This document shows positions 1 to 7,089 of a DNA stretch of 7,276 nucleotides, piece by piece; position 1 is the first letter of the stretch; each line of letters begins with the position of its first letter. The notes under the pieces were generated by a model. The model was not told the origin of the DNA, did no database searches, and saw only the letters and a program-made list of their open reading frames with translations. A program made the translations under genes and the position numbers. Source of the DNA: an uncultured Lentisphaeria bacterium (GTDB lineage: Bacteria; Verrucomicrobiota; Lentisphaeria; JABSQK01; CAJWLW01); the NCBI GenBank assembly GCA_913042885.1, contig CAJWLW010000251.1, positions 1-7,276 on the forward strand, in the 5' to 3' direction.

Positions 1-1085
1 AGGTTGAAGCGCCCGAGGTTGAAGCGCCCGAGGTTGAAGCGCCCGAGGTTGAAGCGCCCGAGGTTGAAGCGCCCGAGGTTGAAGCACCCGAGGTTGAAGC
101 ACCCGAGGTTGAAGCACCCGAGATTGAAGCACCCAAGGTTGCAACGCCTGAGGTTGAAGCACCCGAAGTTGAAGCACCCGAGGTTGAAATGCTGCCACAG
201 CTGAAGCCCAAGCCGATTGCGGCAATAGGTTTTCTGCCGATAAACTCGTTCGAATCGATTGAAAACGCAATCGACGATGAGCCTCCGGCAGCAGCAGTCG
301 ACGACCTCGATGAACTTCCCATAGACGATGCGCCACCGATCGACGACGAACCGATTGGCGGCGTGATGGCTGTGGAAGATATCCCCGCTGTGGATGACGC
401 GCCGGAGCTCGCAGTGATCGACGGCGATAAACCGCTGGGCGAACTGGACGACATGCTGGAAACAGTCGTCGTCGACATCAAGCCGAACATGCCAGTCATG
501 TCCGCCGTTACGCCGCAGCCGAAGAAAAAGAAGCCGCCGAAAAAGTTCGTTTACACCTTTAACCCCGAAGCTAACGCCAACGATGGCACAAGGGCCGGGA
601 GCGGAAATACGACGCAACTCGACGACTTTGCGTCCATACACACGTGGGCAATCGACAAAAGCGGGTCAGCCGGCAATGTCCAAGCCGACAACAACCGACT
701 GATCCTGACGTATAACGTCAATCTACCGGCGCCGAAAAATAAATGTATTGTCAGCCGCCAGATGCATGAGATACTTAGCGATTACGAAGCAATCATTATC
801 GATGTCGAGCAGGAGTCGGCAGCGCCGGCACGCATGGCGATGGCAATCGTCACCCGTGACAACAAGTCATACTACGAAAGCACGACAGTGACACTGAAGC
901 CAGGCATGAACAAAGGGTTGACGTTCGATCTGGCCAATGACAACTTCAAGTGTGAAGCATCCGACTGGCTTCACAAGGCAAGTGTACGCGAAGTCGATCG
1001 AATCCTCAAGGTCATGTTTCTGATATATGTAAGGGGGGAAGGCCGTACAATTTTGTCCGACCTGCGCTCCCGACCGGCACAGTAG
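1..1085 (+). CDS. 3' part of a repeat-rich modular protein with C-terminal beta-sandwich-like (putative carbohydrate-binding) domain
   Basis: The frame is open from the first base (first whole codon GTT at 3-5) to the TAG at 1083-1085, giving 360 visible residues; the true start lies outside the window. An ATG at 189 is in this frame but has the repeat reading straight into it, so it is not a credible start. Order of parts: twelve VEAPE-type pentapeptides (3-182); a short Pro/Lys segment; an acidic linker rich in Asp, Glu, Pro and Ala (about 270-485); a basic patch KKKKPPKK (522-545); then a roughly 175-residue domain to the end. That domain has the look of galactose-binding-like jelly rolls found next to glycoside hydrolases: a DDF..W start (near 625), a YYES strand, an LKPGMN..LTFDL turn (895-935), KCEASDW, and a final ILSDLR strand. 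I infer an extended stalk or spacer carrying a ligand-binding domain. Whether it is secreted cannot be judged without the N-terminus. No catalytic motif is visible. The identity is unknown; the coding frame is secure, the domain assignment moderate. Confidence 0.8.
   Translation, partial: VEAPEVEAPEVEAPEVEAPEVEAPEVEAPEVEAPEVEAPEIEAPKVATPEVEAPEVEAPEVEMLPQLKPKPIAAIGFLPINSFESIENAIDDEPPAAAVDDLDELPIDDAPPIDDEPIGGVMAVEDIPAVDDAPELAVIDGDKPLGELDDMLETVVVDIKPNMPVMSAVTPQPKKKKPPKKFVYTFNPEANANDGTRAGSGNTTQLDDFASIHTWAIDKSGSAGNVQADNNRLILTYNVNLPAPKNKCIVSRQMHEILSDYEAIIIDVEQESAAPARMAMAIVTRDNKSYYESTTVTLKPGMNKGLTFDLANDNFKCEASDWLHKASVREVDRILKVMFLIYVRGEGRTILSDLRSRPAQ
3..182 (+). repeat. 15-bp in-frame tandem repeat, 12 units, encoding VEAPE pentapeptides
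   Basis: Twelve consecutive 15-bp units start at 3, 18, 33, 48, 63, 78, 93, 108, 123, 138, 153 and 168; the consensus is GTTGAAGCRCCCGAG. Units 1-5 are identical and use GCG for Ala. Units 6-8 and 12 are identical with GCA. Unit 11 differs only by a silent GAA. Unit 9 reads IEAPK and unit 10 reads VATPE. The array probably continues to the left of the window. The unit length is a multiple of three, so copy-number change alters protein length without a frameshift. The GCG/GCA, GAG/GAA and CCC/CCT differences are silent only in the VEAPE frame, which supports that frame over the overlapping Arg/Lys-rich one. Confidence 0.97.
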
Positions 1086-1117
1086 CGGCGTACGGGCTAC
1101 AAGATCGAATCAGCAGT

Positions 1118-1145
1118 TTGCAAATTTTCGAATTTCCAGTACTAT
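1118..1145 (+). promoter_or_regulatory. possible sigma70-type promoter for pckA (weak)
   Basis: The 140-base gap before pckA contains TTGCAA (1118-1123) and TACTAT (1140-1145) separated by 16 bases, each matching four of six consensus positions. The surrounding stretch is the most AT-rich part of the gap. A TCTAAT further down (1181-1186) is a better -10 match but lacks a -35 partner at the right distance. This is a guess from consensus matching only. Confidence 0.22.
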
Positions 1146-1225
1146 CATTGCCCGCAACGTACCAACCATCGGGACATCTATCTAATTAACTGCCACACGG
1201 CAAGAACGTAAGGAAGTGTATATCC

Positions 1226-2812
1226 ATGGCTGAGACCTATAATCTCGAGGAGTTAGGCATCACCCCCTGCGGACGAGTACACCGCAATCTGACCGTCGAC
1301 GAATACTACGAGCTCGCCGTCGTAACGGACAACTGCAAGACCGCTCAAACCGGTGCCTTGGTCGCCTTCAGCGGCGATAAGACCGGACGCAGTCCAGCCG
1401 ACAAACGGGTTGTCGAACAGGATTCGACCAAAGCCGATGTCTGGTGGGGCAACATCAACAAACCGATCAGCGACGCCGGTTTCACCGTCAATCACCAGAG
1501 CGCAATCGCCCATATCAGCAGTTGCGAAAACATCTACATCGTCGATGGTTTCATCGGCTGGGACCCAGACAGTCGTATCAAAGCCCGGGTCATTTGCACA
1601 CGTGCGTATCACGCGCTGTTCATGCACAACATGATGATCCGTCCGACCGCTGACGAGCTGGCGGCCTTCGGACAGCCGGACTGGCATATCTTCAACGCCG
1701 GCCAGGCCGAATCCGACCCGAACAACGACACGGTATCGAGCACCACCTCGGTCTGTCTCGACTTCGAACGCCAGGAGCAGGTTATCCTGGGCACCGATTA
1801 CGCTGGCGAGATGAAGAAAGGCATGTTCACCGTCATGAACTACATCCTGCCGAAACGTGGCATCTCGAGTATGCACTGCTCGGCCAATGAATCTCTGGAC
1901 GGCAAAGATGTAGCGCTGTTTTTCGGACTCTCGGGCACGGGCAAGACAACGCTCTCGGCCGATCCGAACCGTGCCCTCATCGGTGACGACGAGCATGGCT
2001 GGGACAGCAAAGGCATTTTCAACTTCGAAGGCGGCTGCTATGCCAAGATGATCGATCTTTCCCAGGAAGGCGAACCGCAAATCTGGAACGCCATCCGCAA
2101 GGGGACCGTACTCGAGAACGTCATCCTCGACGCCGACGGTGCCGCAGATTACAGCGACACCTCGATCACCGAAAACACGCGTGGTGCCTACCCCGTCGAA
2201 TTCATCGACAACGCCAAAATTCCTTGCGTCGGCGACCACCCCACCAACGTCATTTTTCTCACCTGCGACGCCTTTGGCGTGATGCCTCCTGTTTCCCGGC
2301 TGAACGCCGCGCAGGCACAGTATCATTTCATCAGTGGATATACTGCCAAGGTCGCGGGTACGGAAGTGGGCGTGACCGAGCCGGAGCCGATGTTCAGCGC
2401 CTGCTTCGGCGGCCCGTTCCTGGTCTGGCACCCGTTCAAGTACGCCGAGTTGCTGGCCGAAGCGTGTGACAAGCACAACGCCAGCGTCTGGCTCATCAAT
2501 ACCGGCTGGAGCGGCGGCGCCTATGGCGTCGGCAAGCGTTTCAGCCTCAAGTACACGCGGGCGATTGTAACTGCCATTCTCAACGGCAGTCTCGACGACG
2601 CGGAGTTCATCGATGAGCCGTACTTCGGCCTCGCTATCCCGACGACCTGCAACGAGGTTCCGAAAGAGATGCTCAATCCGAAAGCGACCTGGGCCGACCA
2701 GGACGCTTACGACGCCCAGGCAAAGAAACTCGGCGGTCTTTTCGCGAAGAACTTCGAGAAATACGCCGAGGGCTGCTCTGACGACGTCAGGGCCGCGGGC
2801 CCGAACATCTAA
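1226..2812 (+). CDS. pckA: phosphoenolpyruvate carboxykinase (ATP)
   Basis: This enzyme converts oxaloacetate plus ATP to phosphoenolpyruvate, CO2 and ADP in the cytoplasm, the entry step of gluconeogenesis from TCA-cycle carbon (EC 4.1.1.49). The 528-residue product is near the usual size (about 530-540). Family signatures are all present: GDKTGRSP with the substrate-binding Arg (R55), YAGEMKKG with the metal-site Lys (about 197-198), MHCSAN with the metal-ligand His (H217), the P-loop GLSGTGKT (234-241, K240), the kinase-2 motif LIGDDEHGW with the Asp pair 254/255, ENTRGAYP with R319, and the nucleotide-binding TGWSGGAYGVGKR segment (426-438). No key residue is missing, so it should be active. 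The start is supported by AAGGAAG at 1210-1216, nine bases before the ATG. A strong terminator follows, suggesting a single-gene transcript, possibly from a promoter in the gap upstream. Confidence 0.98.
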   Translation: MAETYNLEELGITPCGRVHRNLTVDEYYELAVVTDNCKTAQTGALVAFSGDKTGRSPADKRVVEQDSTKADVWWGNINKPISDAGFTVNHQSAIAHISSCENIYIVDGFIGWDPDSRIKARVICTRAYHALFMHNMMIRPTADELAAFGQPDWHIFNAGQAESDPNNDTVSSTTSVCLDFERQEQVILGTDYAGEMKKGMFTVMNYILPKRGISSMHCSANESLDGKDVALFFGLSGTGKTTLSADPNRALIGDDEHGWDSKGIFNFEGGCYAKMIDLSQEGEPQIWNAIRKGTVLENVILDADGAADYSDTSITENTRGAYPVEFIDNAKIPCVGDHPTNVIFLTCDAFGVMPPVSRLNAAQAQYHFISGYTAKVAGTEVGVTEPEPMFSACFGGPFLVWHPFKYAELLAEACDKHNASVWLINTGWSGGAYGVGKRFSLKYTRAIVTAILNGSLDDAEFIDEPYFGLAIPTTCNEVPKEMLNPKATWADQDAYDAQAKKLGGLFAKNFEKYAEGCSDDVRAAGPNI

Positions 2813-2839
2813 GATGACATAGCTCCGTTATTCGCCTAT

Positions 2840-2883
2840 AGGGGGACGATCATTAGCCTTGGGCTTGATCGACCCCCTTTTTT
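2840..2883 (+). terminator. strong Rho-independent terminator after pckA
   Basis: The left arm AGGGGGACGATCA (2840-2852) pairs with TGATCGACCCCCT (2866-2878), with a single A-A mismatch (2846/2872). Inside, AGCC (2855-2858) pairs with GGCT (2862-2865) around a TTG loop, so almost the whole element is helical. The right arm runs into a T tract (TTTTTT at 2878-2883, then ATTT). There is no T tract on the other strand, so it acts on plus-strand transcription only. It begins 27 bases after the pckA stop codon. Confidence 0.93.
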
Positions 2884-2906
2884 ATTTCACCGGCACCTGG
2901 ACCCCA

Positions 2907-4967
2907 ATGTCCCAGCAGACCCCGAATCATCTCGCCGGCCAGAGCAGTCCATACCTGTTGCAACATCTTTATAACCCCGTCGACTGGTATCCCTGGGGCG
3001 AAGAAGCGTTCTCCAGAGCCCGCGACGACGACAAACCGATTTTCCTGTCGATCGGCTATTCCGCCTGCCATTGGTGTCATGTCATGGAGCGCGAGTCGTT
3101 CGAAAGCGCCTCGATCGCGGTACTGCTCAACGACAATTTCGTATCGATCAAAGTCGACCGCGAAGAACTGCCTGATGTCGATGATGTGTACATGACCTTT
3201 GTTCAAGCCTACACCGGCAGCGGCGGCTGGCCATTGTCCGCCTTTCTCGCGCCCAATTTGAAACCTTTCTTCGGCGGCACCTATTTCCCGCCGGGCGACA
3301 ACTACGGGCGCCCGGGGTTCGCGCACATTCTGACTCGCATCGCCGAGCTGTGGAAGACCGAGCGACAGCAGGTGCTCGACAATGCCGAGCACATCAGCTC
3401 GACATTGTGCGAGCAAAGCGCCGTCGCCCAGCCGGACGGCGACATCGCGCTCGAGACCGCCACCCTGACTGCAGCCGGCCAAGAACTGCTCGACAGCTTC
3501 GACCGGAAATGGGGCGGCTTCGGCGACGCCCCGAAATTTCCGTCGGCTGCAAGCATCCAGATTCTGCTGCGCGAGTATCAGCGAACCCACGACGACAACC
3601 TGCTGCACGCTGCCACCCACACCCTGGACTGCATGGCTTACGGCGGTATGTACGACCAGCTCGGCGGCGGTTTCGCACGCTACTCGGTCGACGACAAATG
3701 GCTGGTGCCGCATTTCGAGAAAATGCTCTATGACAATGCCCTGCTCGTTGCCGCCTATATCGAGGCTTGGCAAGTCACCGGCAATATCGAATACCAACGC
3801 ATCGTGCGCGAGACCCTCGACTATATCCTCCGGGACATGACCGATGACAGCGGTGGCTTTCATGCCGCCGAAGATGCCGACAGCGAAGGGGTCGAGGGCA
3901 AGTTCTACGTCTGGGACAAGAGCGAAATCGAAACCGTACTCGATTCCGAGTCCGCAGAGTTGTTCACAAGCTTTTATGGCATTACCGCAGGGGGAAACTT
4001 CGAAGGTCACAACATCCTGAATATCCCGGTACCGCCGTCGACGTTCGCCGCCAGTCGAGACTTGACGACCGATGAACTCTGGAACCGGATCGGCGACGCC
4101 AGGGACAAGCTGATGGCGGTGCGCGAGCAGCGCGTACGTCCCGGCAAGGACCACAAAGTGCTGACCTGCTGGAACGGGTTGATGATCTCCGCCATGGCTC
4201 GGGCCGCCCAGGTTCTCGATGACGATGTCTACCGCGTTGCCGCCATTCGCGCCGCCGCGTTCATCCGTGACACCATGACGAACGACACCGGGTTGCTGCA
4301 TGTTTACTGCAACGGGACGGCGCGCATTCCCGGGTATGTCGATGACTATGCTGCAGCCGCTCTCGCTTTCATGGACGTCTACGAGACAGACGGCGATCCA
4401 GCGTGGCTGAGGACTGCCGCCGAGTTGATCGACAGTATGATCAAGCGCTTCTGGAGTGCTGAGTCATCGGCATTCTATCTGGCCGAAGAGGCGCACAGTA
4501 AACTGTTTCTGCGCTCGCAACCCAACTACGACGGCGCCGTGCCGGCCGGCAACTCTCTGGCGGCAATGGCGCTGTTACGCAGTTCCCATTTTTGCGATCG
4601 CAGCGACTACCGAGAAATTGCCGTGCAGGTGCTGCGGCGTAATTACGACGCAATGAAAACAATACCGCGCGGCTTCATGAACCTATTGCTGGCGCTCGAT
4701 TTCCATCTGTACCTGCCGGCCGAGATTGCCATAATTGGCGATCTGCAGGACGAGGCGGCACAGGCTCTTCTGCGAACCGTGCACGAGCGTTTCCTACCCA
4801 GCCGCCTGCTCGCGTTTGCCGACTCCGCAAACGACCAGCCACTACTGCATGGCAAAGCAATGATCGACGACAAGGCAACGGCATTTGTCTGCCGTAATTT
4901 CGTGTGTGACAAACCGACGACGGAAGTGCAGGAACTTGCGAGGCAGCTAACAAGTCTTACTATGTAG
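2907..4967 (+). CDS. DUF255 / SPATA20 (YyaL-like) protein: thioredoxin-fold domain plus alpha/alpha-barrel-like domain
   Basis: This is a 686-residue member of the DUF255 family (B. subtilis YyaL, human SPATA20/SSP411) and close to the family's usual length. The N-terminal thioredoxin-like domain (about 1-170) carries the signature [15 protein letters not shown], a [13 protein letters not shown] redox-type CxxC motif (C54, C57), KVDREE, GGWP (106-109) and GGTYFPP. The rest resembles a six-hairpin, sugar-epimerase-like barrel, with [12 protein letters not shown] and [10 protein letters not shown] (about 249-276), and ends in the conserved CRNFVC element (C662, C667). No signal peptide or membrane segment is visible, so it is likely cytoplasmic. 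The biochemical role of the family is unsettled. I chose the ATG at 2907 because homologues begin just before the SPYLLQH block; a TTG at 2859 in the same frame lies inside the terminator hairpin and adds residues unlike the family. There is no clear Shine-Dalgarno sequence before 2907. Family call is very secure; function is not. Confidence 0.95.
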   Translation: MSQQTPNHLAGQSSPYLLQHLYNPVDWYPWGEEAFSRARDDDKPIFLSIGYSACHWCHVMERESFESASIAVLLNDNFVSIKVDREELPDVDDVYMTFVQAYTGSGGWPLSAFLAPNLKPFFGGTYFPPGDNYGRPGFAHILTRIAELWKTERQQVLDNAEHISSTLCEQSAVAQPDGDIALETATLTAAGQELLDSFDRKWGGFGDAPKFPSAASIQILLREYQRTHDDNLLHAATHTLDCMAYGGMYDQLGGGFARYSVDDKWLVPHFEKMLYDNALLVAAYIEAWQVTGNIEYQRIVRETLDYILRDMTDDSGGFHAAEDADSEGVEGKFYVWDKSEIETVLDSESAELFTSFYGITAGGNFEGHNILNIPVPPSTFAASRDLTTDELWNRIGDARDKLMAVREQRVRPGKDHKVLTCWNGLMISAMARAAQVLDDDVYRVAAIRAAAFIRDTMTNDTGLLHVYCNGTARIPGYVDDYAAAALAFMDVYETDGDPAWLRTAAELIDSMIKRFWSAESSAFYLAEEAHSKLFLRSQPNYDGAVPAGNSLAAMALLRSSHFCDRSDYREIAVQVLRRNYDAMKTIPRGFMNLLLALDFHLYLPAEIAIIGDLQDEAAQALLRTVHERFLPSRLLAFADSANDQPLLHGKAMIDDKATAFVCRNFVCDKPTTEVQELARQLTSLTM

Positions 4968-5064
4968 TGGTTGAACGCCTCTTTTCTTGCGGGTGCTTTT
5001 CGCAGCATAGGCATTCCGTTAAGACAGAAGTCTGATATTCATCACTGAAATTTCCGGAGCAACC

Positions 5065-6069
5065 ATGGAAGATGCCCCGAATCCGGGTCCGCTGTTCGAT
5101 CTGTCTGTCGCCTTCTGGCGTTCCGGTGCATTGTTTGCCGGCATCGAATTGAAGCTGTTCGACACCTTCGCCGGCAACAGCATGTCCCCAAGCGACGTTG
5201 CCAGCAGCCTCCACCTGCCGCTGCGGACTGTCGAGCTGCTGATCGAAGCACTGGCGGCACTGGACCTGCTCGTCGCCGATGACCGCGGAAACTTCCGCAA
5301 TACGGACATGAGCAACACCTACCTTTGTGCGGACAGCCCCGCCTACCTCGGCGACACTATTCGTTTCAACGCCCGCGCCTGGAACGCCTGGGGCGGGCTG
5401 GCGGACGCTATCCGCGCCGATCGCCCGGGCGTACCGCCGGAAACCTTTCTGGGTGGCGACCGGGCAGCAACACGCGAGTTTGTCCTGGCTATGCATCATC
5501 GGGCACAGGGCGTCGCACAGTGCATGATGAACCTGATCGACCTCGACGGCGTCCACACGTTGCTCGATGTCGGCGGCGGACCGGCAACCTACGCCCGTCT
5601 GCTCGCCGAGCGATATCCCGAGTTGCACGTCACCGTCTTGGATCTGCCGGCGATTGTCGAAATCGCGGCTGAATTGGTTGCGGACTCCGCAGCCCGTGAG
5701 CGGATCGACCTGCAGCCAGGGAACATGTTTGAGGATGGCTTCGGTCAGAATCTCGATGCTGTGTTGTTCTCCGGCGTGCTGCACCGTGCCGAGGGCGACG
5801 GTATCGTCGCACTGTTGCGCAAAGCAACCGAAGCGCTGAAACCGCAAGGCCAGGTATTCATCAGCGACCTTTTCACCGGCGGCGACGACCGGGGCCCGGT
5901 GGTACCCGAATTATTCTCGCTTCAAATGATGCTGATCGCCGATCAGGGCCGCTCCCTGAAGCTGGGTGAGATCGGTGAGCAGTGCAAGTCCGCAGGCTTG
6001 AAGCTACAGCAGACCGTGCCCTATCCTGCCCCATTACCACATACGTTATGCGTCGCGGTGAAGCTGTAG
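5065..6069 (+). CDS. SAM-dependent O-methyltransferase-like protein (Methyltransf_2 / acetylserotonin-hydroxyneurosporene type)
   Basis: This is a 334-residue class I methyltransferase. The N-terminal part (about 8-90) looks like the winged-helix dimerisation domain of this family: a GIELKLFD segment, then helices rich in Leu, a PLRTVELLIEAL recognition-helix-like stretch, and a short wing DDRGNFRNT. The catalytic domain starts near 160, with SAM motif I LLDVGGGPATYA (166-177) and the acidic residue ending the second strand in VLDLP (D193, expected to bind the ribose hydroxyls). The stretch FSGVLHRAE places a His (H240) where plant and bacterial O-methyltransferases have the catalytic base in a His-Asp-Trp motif; here the next residues are Arg-Ala. 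The C-terminus (PHTLCVAVKL) matches the last strand of the family. GGAG at 5056-5059, five bases before the ATG, supports the start. The 97-base gap before it has no terminator I trust. The substrate is unknown: pigment, quinone-like or secondary-metabolite phenols are typical of the family. Confidence 0.88.
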   Translation: MEDAPNPGPLFDLSVAFWRSGALFAGIELKLFDTFAGNSMSPSDVASSLHLPLRTVELLIEALAALDLLVADDRGNFRNTDMSNTYLCADSPAYLGDTIRFNARAWNAWGGLADAIRADRPGVPPETFLGGDRAATREFVLAMHHRAQGVAQCMMNLIDLDGVHTLLDVGGGPATYARLLAERYPELHVTVLDLPAIVEIAAELVADSAARERIDLQPGNMFEDGFGQNLDAVLFSGVLHRAEGDGIVALLRKATEALKPQGQVFISDLFTGGDDRGPVVPELFSLQMMLIADQGRSLKLGEIGEQCKSAGLKLQQTVPYPAPLPHTLCVAVKL

Positions 6070-6166
6070 GTTAATGGTGATCGATGCTGCTGCTTCGCGT
6101 CCACAGACTGGAAAGCCTGTACCACAGAATGGATTGATCAGAAGTCGTTCGATGATAAGTTGTTCC

Positions 6167-7084
6167 ATGCCTGCCCCCCGGACACATCCCCTTGCCGAAG
6201 TCCCGACATCGCCGTCTGTCGATCAGACCGGTGTCGAGGAGCGTGTCGCTCGTTTCAAGACGCGCAGCATCAAGGGAAATGCGAAGATGGGGGCGCTCGA
6301 ACTGATCCTCAGCATGATCGACTTGACGACGCTCGAGGGTATGGACACGCCCGCCAAGGTCCGTCAACTTTGTGCCAAGGCAATGCACCTGCACGACGAA
6401 CTTCCCGGACTGCCGCAGGTAGCTGCCATTTGTGTGTATCCGACACTCGTGGGTGTCGCCAGGGACGCCCTGACCGGCAGCGGCATCAAGGTCGCATCGG
6501 TTGCGACGGGTTTCCCCAGCGGCCAAGCACCGCTGAAACTGCGGCTGGCCGAAACGCGCAGCGCTGTTTCTGAAGGCGCCGATGAAGTGGATATGGTGAT
6601 CTCGCGCGGTCGCTTTCTGCGCGGCGAGTACGCCTACACCTATGACGAAATTGCTGCCGTCAAGGAAGCCTGCGGCGCCGCGCACCTGAAGGTTATCCTC
6701 GAAACGGGCGAACTGCAGACACTCGACAATGTGCGCCGGGCAAGCGATATTGCCCTGTACGCAGGTGGCGATTTCATCAAGACGTCAACGGGCAAAGTGC
6801 AGCCGGCGGCGACCATGGAAGTTACGCTGGTGATGCTGCAGGCGCTCCGCGATTTCTACCGCCGCACCGGACAGATCCGCGGCATGAAACCGGCCGGCGG
6901 CATTTCGACGGCAAAGCTGGCCATCAGTTATCTGGTGATGCTGCGCGAAACCCTCGGTCAGGACTGGCTGACGCCGAGGCTTTTCCGCTTCGGCGCCAGT
7001 CGGCTGGCGAACGACGTCCTCCTGCAGATTGCCAAACAGCGAACCGGCGTGTATCAGTCGGCGGACTACTTTTCCGAGGCTTAG
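6167..7084 (+). CDS. deoC: deoxyribose-phosphate aldolase
   Basis: This class I aldolase splits 2-deoxyribose-5-phosphate into acetaldehyde and glyceraldehyde-3-phosphate in deoxynucleoside salvage (EC 4.1.2.4). From this start it has 305 residues, belonging to the longer DeoC type (E. coli has 259). The TIM-barrel signatures are present: ICVYP with C89, the acidic residue in EVDMVI (D142), FIKTSTGK with the Schiff-base lysine (K205), and GMKPAGGI with the second active-site lysine (K241). FRFGAS forms the phosphate-binding end, and a terminal YFSEA follows. The start is uncertain. The ATG at 6167 gives MPAPRTHPLA, fitting homologues that begin a short distance before VEERVARF. In-frame ATGs at 6152 and 6074 would add 5 and 31 residues; the 6074 option lies four bases after the methyltransferase stop, but its extra Ser/Arg-rich segment looks unlike the family. 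None has a strong ribosome-binding site. The next gene starts five bases after its stop, so the two are surely co-transcribed. Confidence 0.96.
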   Translation: MPAPRTHPLAEVPTSPSVDQTGVEERVARFKTRSIKGNAKMGALELILSMIDLTTLEGMDTPAKVRQLCAKAMHLHDELPGLPQVAAICVYPTLVGVARDALTGSGIKVASVATGFPSGQAPLKLRLAETRSAVSEGADEVDMVISRGRFLRGEYAYTYDEIAAVKEACGAAHLKVILETGELQTLDNVRRASDIALYAGGDFIKTSTGKVQPAATMEVTLVMLQALRDFYRRTGQIRGMKPAGGISTAKLAISYLVMLRETLGQDWLTPRLFRFGASRLANDVLLQIAKQRTGVYQSADYFSEA

Positions 7085-7089
7085 TGCTC

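Noticed and set aside
1..182. CRISPR array
   Set aside because: The repeats are 15 bp, directly abutting with no spacers, and lie in frame in a coding region.
4..204. A 66-residue Lys/Arg/Pro-rich repeat ORF overlapping the repeat array
   Set aside because: It is the shifted frame of the VEAPE repeat. Unit differences are silent only in the VEAPE frame, and that frame continues into a real domain.
1082..1100. Inverted repeat GTAGC/GCTAC just after the left-edge gene as a terminator
   Set aside because: Only five base pairs with a nine-base loop and no T tract; likely chance.
1253..2476. A 407-codon antisense ORF within pckA
   Set aside because: pckA on the other strand has every family motif; long antisense frames are common opposite GC-biased coding sequence, and this one shows no recognisable domain.
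2859..2906. TTG start extending the DUF255 protein by 16 residues
   Set aside because: It lies within the terminator hairpin and T tract, lacks a ribosome-binding site, and adds residues not expected before the conserved SPYLLQH block.
2853..4301. A 482-codon antisense ORF opposite the DUF255 gene
   Set aside because: It is a shadow of a clearly recognised protein, starts inside the gene and ends in the terminator, and has no family features.
4988..5004. TGCG/CGCA hairpin in the gap after the DUF255 gene
   Set aside because: Four base pairs with the T run inside the loop rather than after the stem; not a credible terminator.
4960..5847. A 295-codon antisense ORF opposite the methyltransferase
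   Set aside because: The plus-strand gene has clear SAM-binding motifs and a good ribosome-binding site; the antisense product shows no recognisable pattern.
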